Assembly (NCBI GenBank): GCA_028820035.1
Contig: JAPPKI010000291.1
Span: 1 to 5,227 of the forward strand
Length of the DNA stretch: 5,227 bases
DNA from: a bacterium
GTDB lineage: Bacteria > Actinomycetota > Acidimicrobiia > Acidimicrobiales > Bin134
Direction: 5' to 3'
The notes beneath the pieces are model-generated. The model was not told the DNA's origin and did not search any database. It saw only the letters and a program-made list of their open reading frames with translations. This document shows positions 1 through 5,227 of the stretch, in pieces. A program made the position numbers and the translations under genes. How positions within the stretch are numbered: position 1 is the first letter of the stretch; every line of letters begins with the position of its first letter.

Positions 1-1131
1 CTCGTCCACCAGAAGCACCAGCAGGTGTACCTCGGGGTTGTTCAGCTCGATCGAGCGGGCGATCTCCTTCATGATCGTGGTCTTGCCCGCTTTAGGGGGC
101 GACACGATCAGACCGCGTTGGCCCTTGCCGATAGGCGACAGGAGATCGATGATGCGGCAGGTCATGTTGGCCGGATCGTCGTCGCGCTCGAGCCGGAGCT
201 TCTCATCGGGGAACAGCGGGGTGAGATCCTCGAACTTGGGGCGCTGCTTGACCGACTCGGGGGGCAGCGTGTTGACGGTGTCGATGTGCAAGAGGGCCGG
301 GTTCTTCTCATTGCGGGTGGCCGGACGGCAGCCGCCGGCGATGAAGTCGCCCTTGCGGAGCCCGAACTGGCGGACCTGTTTCACCGATACGTAGGCATCT
401 TCCTTGCTGGGCTGGAAGCCCTTGATCCGCAAGAAGCCGTAGCCGTCGTCCCTCAGGTCGAGATACCCGGAGATGGCAATGGGATCGCCCTCCCAAGGCT
501 CATCGGGCCGGTCGCGGTCGTTGCGGCCCCGGCGCCGGCGCCGGCGATTGCCGATCTCGGGCTGGTCGTCCTGGCGGGAGCGATCCTGGCGATCCCCGTC
601 TCGGCGATCACCGCCCTGGCGGGAGCGATCCTGGCGATCCCCGTCTCGGCGATCACCGCCCTGGCGAGAGCGATCCTGACGATCCCCGTCTCGGCGGGAG
701 CGATCCTGGTCGCCACGATCATCGCGTTCCCGGTCGGAGCGGCTGTCGTCGGTCTTCTCTTCCTCGTCGGTCTTCTCTTCCTCGCCGTCTTCCTCGGCCG
801 GTGCATCTTGCCGGGCCTCTGCTTCTTCGCTTTGCTGGACCTCGGCCGTCTCAGCCTCGGGAGCGGCCTCCTGGCTCTGCCCCTCTTCTACTTTGGATTC
901 CTCGGCTGAATCTGCCTGGGCGGGCGCGGCCCCGTTCCCGGCAGGATCAGCTGCGGCCTGGCCGTCGCCGTCGGCACCGATTCCGGCAAGCTCGAGGATC
1001 ATGTCCACGATGTCGGCCTTGCGGGCCTTGGCGTCGGGGCGACCACCCATGGCTTTTGCGATGATCTGAAGCTGCGCCCGGTCTTTTCGCTGAAGTTTCG
1101 ACCGAGAGAGCTCAGTGGTCTCTACGCTCAC
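1..1131 (-). CDS. rho: Transcription termination factor Rho, 3' end cut by window edge
   Basis: Rho is the hexameric RNA-dependent ATPase/helicase that ends transcription of untranslated RNA. The frame is open for 377 codons from GTG 1131 to base 1 and was read by hand. Residues 1-57 form the SAP-like N-terminal domain (LSRSKLQRKD, KADIVDMILELAG). Residues 58-216 are a low-complexity insertion: first Ala/Glu/Asp-rich, then Arg/Asp/Gln repeats, then an RRRRRGRNDRDR stretch. The cold-shock-like RNA-binding domain starts near 218 (GYLDLRDDGYGFLR). Walker A is SPPKAGKTT (344-352) and Walker B LLVLLVDE (370-377). The Q-loop, R-loop and C-terminus lie outside the window. GTG 1131 is chosen because AAGGGAG lies four bases upstream and the SAP-like domain follows at once; the ATG at 1133 meets TGA immediately. 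Arg-rich insertions here are known from actinobacterial Rho proteins. Family identity is certain; the insertion's role is inference. Confidence 0.97.
   Translation of the reverse strand, partial: MSVETTELSRSKLQRKDRAQLQIIAKAMGGRPDAKARKADIVDMILELAGIGADGDGQAAADPAGNGAAPAQADSAEESKVEEGQSQEAAPEAETAEVQQSEEAEARQDAPAEEDGEEEKTDEEEKTDDSRSDRERDDRGDQDRSRRDGDRQDRSRQGGDRRDGDRQDRSRQGGDRRDGDRQDRSRQDDQPEIGNRRRRRRGRNDRDRPDEPWEGDPIAISGYLDLRDDGYGFLRIKGFQPSKEDAYVSVKQVRQFGLRKGDFIAGGCRPATRNEKNPALLHIDTVNTLPPESVKQRPKFEDLTPLFPDEKLRLERDDDPANMTCRIIDLLSPIGKGQRGLIVSPPKAGKTTIMKEIARSIELNNPEVHLLVLLVDE
571..696 (-). repeat. 45-bp tandem repeat inside the Rho insertion
   Basis: Two identical 45-bp units lie head to tail (571-615 and 616-660). 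A third, partial unit (661-696) has two mismatches over 36 bases, and the next bases again resemble the start of the unit. The unit is a multiple of three and encodes GGDRRDGDRQDRSRQ on the minus strand (Rho residues 158-172 and 173-187), so copy-number change would keep the frame. Perfect identity between the first two units suggests a recent duplication. Confidence 0.95.
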
Positions 1132-1165
1132 ATTTCTCCCTTGAGGTGCCACGACTGGAGGGCAC
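1112..1165 (-). CDS. Possible 17-codon leader ORF overlapping the rho start
   Basis: GTG 1165 lies six bases after the upstream AAGGGAG copy and opens a 17-codon frame (VPSSRGTSREKCERRDH) that ends at TGA 1114-1112. It runs past the rho start (1131) in a different frame, so its translation would compete with or couple to rho initiation. The product resembles nothing I recognise. The support is only the good ribosome-binding site and the position; it may be an accident of the duplicated module. Confidence 0.2.
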   Translation of the reverse strand: MPSSRGTSREKCERRDH

Positions 1166-1188
1166 TCGTTTCTCCCTTGAAGCGCCAC
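1133..1188 (-). repeat. Duplicated 20-base module carrying the rho ribosome-binding site
   Basis: Two copies, 1133-1152 and 1169-1188, lie 36 bases apart. On the minus strand both read GTGGC-R-C-Y-TCAAGGGAGAAA and differ at only two of 20 positions. The downstream copy supplies the Shine-Dalgarno sequence for rho. The upstream copy places the same AAGGGAG six bases before another GTG (1165). The repeat is visible directly; whether it has a regulatory role is unknown. Confidence 0.85.
1136..1142 (-). promoter_or_regulatory. Shine-Dalgarno sequence of rho
   Basis: AAGGGAG on the minus strand, four bases before the GTG at 1131. It is the strongest ribosome-binding site at any start in the window and fixes the start of rho. 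The same heptamer recurs at 1172-1178 within a duplicated module. Confidence 0.75.
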
Positions 1189-1323
1189 AACTGTGGGAGC
1201 ACTTCGTATTGTTCGACACGCCATCCGCGAGTGCGGACGACATGAATTAAGCAGCCATAAACCACCGGGACGCTGACAAAAAGGAATGTCGAAATCGACC
1301 GAGTGGTCAGAAGGCTTCCCGCA

Positions 1324-1347
1324 GGACTGCCAGCCAAACCGCAGTCC
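1324..1347 (-). other. Hairpin near the predicted 5' end of the rho leader
   Basis: On the minus strand GGACTGC (1347-1341) pairs perfectly with GCAGTCC (1330-1324) around a 10-base loop, extendable by one G-U pair. No T-run follows on either strand, so it is not a convincing intrinsic terminator. If the promoter at 1387-1359 is real, this stem lies a few bases from the 5' end of the transcript, where it could stabilise the RNA. The remaining leader, about 1320-1190, shows only short palindromes (1288-1299 and 1185-1196) and no gene. Confidence 0.4.
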
Positions 1348-1358
1348 CAACTCCCGGC

Positions 1359-1387
1359 AGAATACCGCACTGCACTCCTACTGGCAA
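1359..1387 (-). promoter_or_regulatory. Putative sigma70-type promoter of rho
   Basis: On the minus strand TTGCCA (1387-1382) and TATTCT (1364-1359) are separated by exactly 17 bases, matching the -35 consensus at five of six and the -10 consensus at four of six positions. It begins 22 bases after the stop codon of the upstream gene. The predicted transcription start near 1352 would give rho a leader of about 220 nucleotides. This is the best candidate I found in the gap; it is an eye-made prediction. Confidence 0.45.
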
Positions 1388-1408
1388 CATTCCGGCCTTT
1401 TTTGGCTG

Positions 1409-2548
1409 CTACGAAAGCAGTTTCGACATGAGTTGGTGGCCGGGAACCACTTCGGCGGAGGCCGCGCCCCGTTCGGTGTAGACCCCGCCGGGGCCATCCA
1501 CCTCCGAATCCACCAGCAGGTAGGGAACCGGGTCGTCTATATGGCTGCGCGTGGTTAGCGGCGTGGCGTGGTCGGGCAGTAGCAGCAGCCGCCAGGGGGC
1601 CATGTGGTCGAGTCCATCCACCAGTCCCGCCAGGATGCGCTGATCCCAGTTCTCCAGGCATCTGACCTTTTCCACCACGTTGCCCTCGTGCCCAGCCTCG
1701 TCGCTGGCCTCCACATGGATCGCGTACAGGTCGGCGCCGCCGGCCAATCCGGCCAGAGCCGCGTCCCGCTTGCCCTCGTAATTGGTGTCGTACCAGGCAG
1801 TTGCTCCGGGCACGTCGGCCACCGTCATGCCGGTGAGCGCTCCGATCCCGCGCACCAGGTCGACTGCGCTGACCATCCCGGCCTCCACCCCGTGCATCTC
1901 CCGGAAAGAGGGCATCTCCGGCTGGAAGCCCTGTCCCCAGAGCCAGATCCGGTTGGCCTTCAACCCAAATCGGGGCACCACCGACCGGGAGGCCTCCTCC
2001 AGCGCGGCCAGCTTGGGACCGGCCGGACCCTGGGGGCCAACCACCGGCTGATCGGAGAGCTCATGGGGCGGGGTACACACCGCGTCGGCCCATTCGGCCG
2101 GAGCGATCATGGTGTGGCGGTACTGCACCCCGGCGTGGAAGCTGACCTCGCCCCCCAGCTCCGCGTCCAACGCGGCGATGACCTCGGCGGCCTGATCAGA
2201 GTCGGGGTGCCCTCCGGAGAAGTCGGCCATGATGCCGTCGTAGGTCACCGTGACCAGATTGCAGCGGTAAGCCACCTGATCGGGGGTGAGGGTGAGCCCC
2301 AGCGCGGCGGCCTCGATTGGCGAGCGTCCCGTGTGGTACCGGGCGGGGTCGTAACCGAAGATGGACATGTTTCCCACGTCGCTGCCCGGCGGCATTCCCG
2401 GGGGGATTACCTGGGCCAAGCCCACCTGTCCGCGGGCAGCCAGAGCATCGAGTACCGGGGTGTTGGCCGCCTCCAAAGGCGTGGCCCCATCCAGTTCGGG
2501 CACTGGCAAATCAGAGCACCCGTCGGGTATGCACACCACGTACTTCAC
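1409..2548 (-). CDS. ApgM-like phosphotransferase, putative homoserine kinase
   Basis: A 379-residue member of the alkaline phosphatase superfamily, close to archaeal-type cofactor-independent phosphoglycerate mutase (ApgM). Visible metal and catalytic positions are D9 (PDGCSD), the nucleophile S56 (PPGSDVGNMSIFGYDP), D283 and H287 (HVEASDEAGHEG), D326-H327 and H336 (LPDHATP, HIDDPVP). The stretch IWLWGQG (201-207) and SAVDLVRGIG are typical of the subfamily found beside threonine genes and proposed to be a non-homologous homoserine kinase. Lying between thrC and rho, exactly where thrB sits in other actinobacteria, it most likely makes O-phosphohomoserine in the cytoplasm; glycolytic mutase activity is the alternative. 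GTG 2548 is chosen because the family begins MKYVV-PDG-SD; a farther in-frame GTG at 2599 would add 17 unfamily-like residues. A weak GAGAG lies nine bases upstream. No terminator follows its TAG. Confidence 0.88.
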   Translation of the reverse strand: MKYVVCIPDGCSDLPVPELDGATPLEAANTPVLDALAARGQVGLAQVIPPGMPPGSDVGNMSIFGYDPARYHTGRSPIEAAALGLTLTPDQVAYRCNLVTVTYDGIMADFSGGHPDSDQAAEVIAALDAELGGEVSFHAGVQYRHTMIAPAEWADAVCTPPHELSDQPVVGPQGPAGPKLAALEEASRSVVPRFGLKANRIWLWGQGFQPEMPSFREMHGVEAGMVSAVDLVRGIGALTGMTVADVPGATAWYDTNYEGKRDAALAGLAGGADLYAIHVEASDEAGHEGNVVEKVRCLENWDQRILAGLVDGLDHMAPWRLLLLPDHATPLTTRSHIDDPVPYLLVDSEVDGPGGVYTERGAASAEVVPGHQLMSKLLS

Positions 2549-2617
2549 GATGAATGACTCTCTTGCTCTGTCCGATAGCACCGCAGGCTGGCTACACACA
2601 CCACGTACTTCACGATG
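2532..2617 (-). repeat. Duplicated start of the ApgM-like gene, 21-bp direct repeat
   Basis: An exact 21-base direct repeat occurs at 2532-2552 and 2597-2617, 65 bases apart. On the minus strand it reads CATC-GTG-AAG-TAC-GTG-GTG-TG. The lower-coordinate copy is the real start of the gene (VKYVVC); the upstream copy carries the same codons in the intergenic gap. The next base differs (TGC versus TGT, still Cys), then similarity ends. The 44 bases between the copies do not resemble the spacer of the thrC duplication. Confidence 0.95.
2545..2613 (-). CDS. Mini-ORF mimicking the N-terminus of the ApgM-like protein
   Basis: GTG 2613, in the upstream repeat copy, opens a 22-codon frame (VKYVVCVASLRCYRTEQESHSS). 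Its TGA (2547-2545) overlaps the real GTG start (2548-2546) as GTGA. The first six residues equal those of the downstream protein. It starts 36 bases after the thrC stop, with no good Shine-Dalgarno sequence nearby. The overlap is the arrangement expected for termination-reinitiation coupling. Whether it is translated is unknown; it could be an inert duplication scar. Confidence 0.3.
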   Translation of the reverse strand: MKYVVCVASLRCYRTEQESHSS

Positions 2618-2649
2618 CCCGATTCTGCCAGATCACCTTGAGCCTGCTG

Positions 2650-4056
2650 CTATCCGGAGCCTTGACCCGAGCATCGGGCAACGTGGCCTTTGACCGCTGC
2701 CAGGTCGTTGGGCAGACGCTGGCATCGCTCAGGCCGGTCAGCCAGCTCGGCCAGTGCCGGCGGCAATGGCGGGCGGATCCCGATGGCCGCCTCCACCGCG
2801 TCGCCGAACTTGGCCGGGTGAGCGGTGGCCAGCACCACCATGGGCCCATCGGAGTCTTGCTTGGAGCGTTGGGCGGCGGCCAGTCCCACCGCCGTATGGG
2901 GGTCGATGATCATGCCGGTGTCCCGGTAGAGCTCGGCAATGGTGGAGGTGGTTTCGTCTTCGTCCACTCGGACTCCCGACCAGCTCCGGTTCAGCTCGGA
3001 AGAGATACGGGCGTCGATGCGCAATTTGCCGGTGGCCCGGAAGTCTTCCAGCATCTCAGCGGTGCGGATGCCGTCACGGTCTTGAAGTTCGAATAGCAGC
3101 CGCTCAAGGTTGGACGACACCTGGATGTCCATGCTTGGCGACATAGTCGGGAGTACCTCGGAAATGGCCATAGAGCCGGTGGTGAAAAACTGGGTCAGGA
3201 TGTCGTTGCGGTTGCTGGCCACCACAAACCGATGGACGGGCAAGCCCATTTGGCGGGCGACATGGCCAGCCAGCACGTTTCCGAAGTTGCCGGTGGGCAC
3301 TGAGAACGACACTTGTTCCAAGCCGTACCGGGTAACGGCGGCCACGTAGTACACGGTTTGGGCCATGACCCGGGCCCAGTTGATGGAGTTGGCGGCCGAC
3401 AGCCGGTGTTCGGCCCGGAAGTCGGCGTCGGCAAACATGGCCTTCACCAGGTCTTGGCAGTCGTCGAACGTTCCCTCGATGGCCACGCAGTGGACGTTGG
3501 CGCTGTCCACGGTGGTCATTTGCCGTCGCTGGACCTCCGAGATCCGACCATGGGGGTGCAAGAAAACGATCTCGATGTTCTCCCGATCTCGCACCGCCTC
3601 GATGGCCGCCGAACCGGTATCGCCCGAAGTGGCCCCAACGATGGTCACCCGCTCGCCCCGCCGGGCCAACTCCTCGTCGAACAGGTGCCCCACGAGCTGG
3701 AGGGCGATGTCCTTGAAAGCCAGCGTCGGGCCGTGGAACAGCTCCATGAGCCACAGTCCGTCGCCCAACTCCACCATCGGCACAACTTCGGGATGGTCGA
3801 ACCCGGCGTAGGCATTCCTCACCATCTCGTCGAACCGGCCACGGGGATAGGCCCCGTCCACGAACGGCCACATCACCTCGGAAGCCAGGTCGGCATAGTC
3901 ACCCCGGCCAGGGCTTCCACTCAGCGCTTCGAGCGACAGCGCGGGCCACCGGTCGGGCACATAGAGCCCCCCATCGGCGGCCAGCCCGGCCAACAAGACG
4001 TCGCCGAAGTCCAAATGGGGAGCTTGTCCCCTAGTGCTGATGTATTTGACGCTCAC
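2650..4056 (-). CDS. thrC: Threonine synthase
   Basis: Pyridoxal-phosphate enzyme of the last threonine step, converting O-phosphohomoserine to threonine and phosphate in the cytoplasm. The 468 residues match the long bacterial ThrC type. The N-terminal block VKYISTRG (3-10) and LAADGGLYVPD are characteristic; HGPTLAFKD (108-116) holds the PLP-binding lysine K115; GATSGDTGSAA (141-151) and PTGNFGN (254-260) form the cofactor phosphate-binding regions; SMDIQVSSNLERLL follows near 308-321. The start is GTG 4056: residues from 3 on fit the family, and the frame gains nothing family-like upstream. Only a weak AGGA lies two bases before it, so initiation may rely on coupling. It lies 52 bases after hom and 101 bases before the ApgM-like gene, consistent with one operon. 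A second copy of its own first codons lies immediately upstream. Confidence 0.97.
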   Translation of the reverse strand: MSVKYISTRGQAPHLDFGDVLLAGLAADGGLYVPDRWPALSLEALSGSPGRGDYADLASEVMWPFVDGAYPRGRFDEMVRNAYAGFDHPEVVPMVELGDGLWLMELFHGPTLAFKDIALQLVGHLFDEELARRGERVTIVGATSGDTGSAAIEAVRDRENIEIVFLHPHGRISEVQRRQMTTVDSANVHCVAIEGTFDDCQDLVKAMFADADFRAEHRLSAANSINWARVMAQTVYYVAAVTRYGLEQVSFSVPTGNFGNVLAGHVARQMGLPVHRFVVASNRNDILTQFFTTGSMAISEVLPTMSPSMDIQVSSNLERLLFELQDRDGIRTAEMLEDFRATGKLRIDARISSELNRSWSGVRVDEDETTSTIAELYRDTGMIIDPHTAVGLAAAQRSKQDSDGPMVVLATAHPAKFGDAVEAAIGIRPPLPPALAELADRPERCQRLPNDLAAVKGHVARCSGQGSG

Positions 4057-4112
4057 GATCCTGGTCCGCGCCGAAGGACCGGGACCCGCCCCCGGGTGCT
4101 GATGTACTTCAC
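4053..4112 (-). CDS. Mini-ORF mimicking the ThrC N-terminus, linking hom to thrC
   Basis: GTG 4112 overlaps the hom stop (GTGA, 4112-4109) and opens 19 codons: VKYISTRGRVPVLRRGPGS. The frame ends TCG-TGA, and that TGA (4055-4053) overlaps the thrC GTG (4056-4054), again as GTGA. The ORF thus bridges the hom-thrC gap exactly with two stop/start overlaps. Its first eight residues equal ThrC residues 3-10 with only synonymous base differences, which argues for selection on the peptide or a past coding role. There is no strong Shine-Dalgarno sequence. Translation is not demonstrated; a decayed duplicate is the plain alternative. Confidence 0.35.
   Translation of the reverse strand: MKYISTRGRVPVLRRGPGS
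4063..4097 (-). other. Two GC-rich hairpins just upstream of thrC
   Basis: On the minus strand ACCCG-GGGG-CGGGT (4097-4084) and GGTCC-TTCGGCGC-GGACC (4080-4063) can each form a 5-bp stem. The second ends six bases before the thrC GTG and would cover the usual ribosome-binding position. Both lie inside the mini-ORF, so ribosomes translating it would melt them. The stems are short and such pairing is common at this GC content. Confidence 0.3.
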
Positions 4113-5227
4113 TGGCTGATCACTCGCAGCAACGCAGGCACGCCCCGCACCGCATCCAGCTCCCGCAGATCTCCAAGCGTGGCTTGCACATCACGTTCGG
4201 TGGCCTCGTGGGTGATGAACACCAGCCGGGCCTGGTTGCCCAATCCCTCTTGCTCCATGGATCGGATGCTCACCCCGTGGCGCCCGAACACCCCTGCCAC
4301 CGCGGCCAGCACGCCCGGCCGGTCGAGCACCTCCATGTTTATGTAGTACTCCGACTCCAGATCGTCGATGGGGCAGATCACCGCCTCTCCCAAGGTGCCG
4401 ATCGGTGTCCACGTTTCCCGGCACCGGTTGCCGGCCGCGTCGATGAGATCGCCCAGCACCGCGCTGGCGGTGGGCCGCCCGCCGGCGCCCCGGCCATACA
4501 GCATCAGCTCTCCCACCGCGTCGCCCTCCACGAACACCGCATTGAAGGAGTCCCGCACCGAGGCCAGCGGATGATCGACCGGCACCATCGCCGGGTGTAC
4601 CCGCACAGCCAACTCCGGCTTGCCGTCCACATCGCCCACCCGCTCGGCAATGGCCAGCAGCTTGACCACGTACCCCAGCCGCCGGGCGTGGGCGATGTCG
4701 GCGGCGCCGATGCCGGAGATGCCCTCCCGGTTCACGCTTCCGGCCAGCACCCGGGCGCCGAATGCCACCGTGGCGATGATGGATGCCTTGGATGCAGCAT
4801 CAAACCCCTCCACATCGGCGGTGGGATCGCGCTCGGCAAACCCCAGCGACTGAGCGTCGGCCAAGGCGTCGTGATAGCTGGTGCCGTGCTCGGTCATCTG
4901 GCTCAAGATGTAGTTGGTGGTTCCGTTGACTATGCCCATCACCCGGCGGACCGGCTCGGCGGCCAAGGACTCCCGCAAAGGCCGGATGAGGGGGATTCCT
5001 CCGCCGACCGCGGCCTCGAACAAGAGGTCCACTCCGGCAGCATCGGCCGCGGCATACAGCTCTGCGCCATAGTTGGCCAGCAGCTCTTTGTTGCCGGTGA
5101 CCACCGGCTTGCCCAGCTTCAGCGCGGCAGACACTAGCTCGCGGGCTGGCTCGATTCCCCCGATCAGCTCCACCACCACATCCACTTCGGGATCGTTCAC
5201 CACTGAGGCGGCGTCGGTGGTCAGCAC
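4109..5227 (-). CDS. hom: Homoserine dehydrogenase with C-terminal ACT domain, N-terminus outside window
   Basis: NAD(P)-dependent reduction of aspartate semialdehyde to homoserine, the branch point to threonine and methionine. The 372 visible residues lack roughly the first 60, including the dinucleotide GxGxxG loop; the GTG at 5227 is an internal codon. Visible in order: VVVELIGGIEPA (17-28, end of the Rossmann fold), TGNKELLA with K47, FEAAVGGGIPLI (70-81), GIVNGTTNYIL (98-108), and ERDPTADVEGFDAASK (132-147) with the catalytic D143 and K147. An ACT domain occupies about 295-372 (YYINMEVLDRPGVLAAVAGVFGRHGVSI), the usual site of threonine feedback inhibition in Gram-positive enzymes. Its stop TGA overlaps a GTG (4112) that begins the mini-ORF before thrC. 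First gene of the threonine block in this window; its promoter is outside. Confidence 0.97.
   Translation of the reverse strand: MLTTDAASVVNDPEVDVVVELIGGIEPARELVSAALKLGKPVVTGNKELLANYGAELYAAADAAGVDLLFEAAVGGGIPLIRPLRESLAAEPVRRVMGIVNGTTNYILSQMTEHGTSYHDALADAQSLGFAERDPTADVEGFDAASKASIIATVAFGARVLAGSVNREGISGIGAADIAHARRLGYVVKLLAIAERVGDVDGKPELAVRVHPAMVPVDHPLASVRDSFNAVFVEGDAVGELMLYGRGAGGRPTASAVLGDLIDAAGNRCRETWTPIGTLGEAVICPIDDLESEYYINMEVLDRPGVLAAVAGVFGRHGVSIRSMEQEGLGNQARLVFITHEATERDVQATLGDLRELDAVRGVPALLRVISQ

Larger units (their letters stand above)
4027..4112 (-). repeat. Duplicated start of thrC
   Basis: Copy A (4112-4089) and copy B (4050-4027), 62 bases apart, match at 19 of 24 positions on the minus strand. 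Both encode VKYISTRG. All five differences are synonymous: GTG/GTC, AAG/AAA, ACC/ACT, CGG/AGG and GGG/GGA. Copy B is within the real thrC (codons 3-10). Copy A lies in the hom-thrC junction, its GTG overlapping the hom stop as GTGA. Beyond these eight codons the copies do not align. Confidence 0.9.

Noticed and set aside
571..696. CRISPR-like array
   Set aside because: The units are head to tail without unique spacers, are 45 bp long, and lie in frame in a coding region.
25..909. 294-codon plus-strand ORF with hydrophobic repeats (LAGAILAIPVSAITA)
   Set aside because: It is antisense to rho. Its apparent membrane repeats are the complement of the Arg/Asp repeat in the Rho insertion, and the minus-strand frame has unmistakable Rho domains.
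1324..1347. Intrinsic terminator of the threonine operon
   Set aside because: The 7-bp stem is real but has a 10-base loop and no T-run on either strand.
1128..1661. 177-codon minus-strand ORF crossing the intergenic gap
   Set aside because: Its first part lies inside the ApgM-like gene in another frame, the rest reads through the rho leader and its repeats, and it matches no family I recognise.
1604..2557. 317-codon plus-strand ORF
   Set aside because: Shadow opposite the ApgM-like gene; composition is a by-product of GC-rich codon third positions. The same holds for the plus-strand ORFs opposite thrC (3313-4119) and hom (4184-5137).
2549..2599. Upstream extension of the ApgM-like gene to GTG 2599
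   Set aside because: The 17 extra residues do not look like the family, whose members begin at the MKYVV-type motif; the stretch lies mainly in the spacer between the two repeat copies.
2532..2617. Target-site duplication flanking a small inserted element
   Set aside because: The 44-base spacer has no terminal inverted repeats, 21 bases is long for such a duplication, and the repeat coincides exactly with a gene start, as at thrC with an unrelated spacer.

Overview
The window is a GC-rich, densely coded block with every supported gene on the minus strand. Read in the direction of transcription (high to low coordinates) the order is: 3' part of hom (homoserine dehydrogenase), thrC (threonine synthase), an ApgM-like alkaline-phosphatase-superfamily protein sitting where a homoserine kinase is expected, and the 5' two thirds of rho (transcription terminator Rho). 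The order hom-thrC-thrB-rho is the classic actinobacterial one (as in Mycobacterium tuberculosis). Together with the GC content, the GTG starts and the long charged insertion in Rho, it points to an Actinomycetota member, possibly an early-branching or environmental lineage such as Acidimicrobiia. The class-level guess is inference only.

Layout: 5227-4109 hom (N-terminus outside the window); 4112-4053 junction with a duplicated thrC start; 4056-2650 thrC; 2649-2549 junction with a duplicated start of the next gene; 2548-1409 the ApgM-like putative homoserine kinase; 1408-1132 a 277-base intergenic region with a plausible sigma70-type promoter, a hairpin and a duplicated ribosome-binding module; 1131-1 rho, cut at the window edge just after Walker B. 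Nothing convincing is coded on the plus strand.

Functionally, hom makes homoserine, the ApgM-like protein probably phosphorylates it in place of the absent GHMP-family ThrB, and ThrC converts O-phosphohomoserine to threonine. Rho is a neighbour by conserved synteny rather than by pathway and seems to have its own promoter and a long leader.

The most unusual signal is at the gene starts. Just upstream of thrC and of the ApgM-like gene lies a second copy of that gene's own first codons (VKYISTRG and VKYVVC respectively). Each copy begins with GTG, opens a 19- or 22-codon mini-ORF, and ends in TCG-TGA with the TGA overlapping the real GTG start (GTGA). Within the duplicated codons all nucleotide differences between copies are synonymous (five in thrC, one in the other gene). 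Upstream of rho a 20-base module containing the Shine-Dalgarno sequence is also duplicated. I know of no described system with this architecture.
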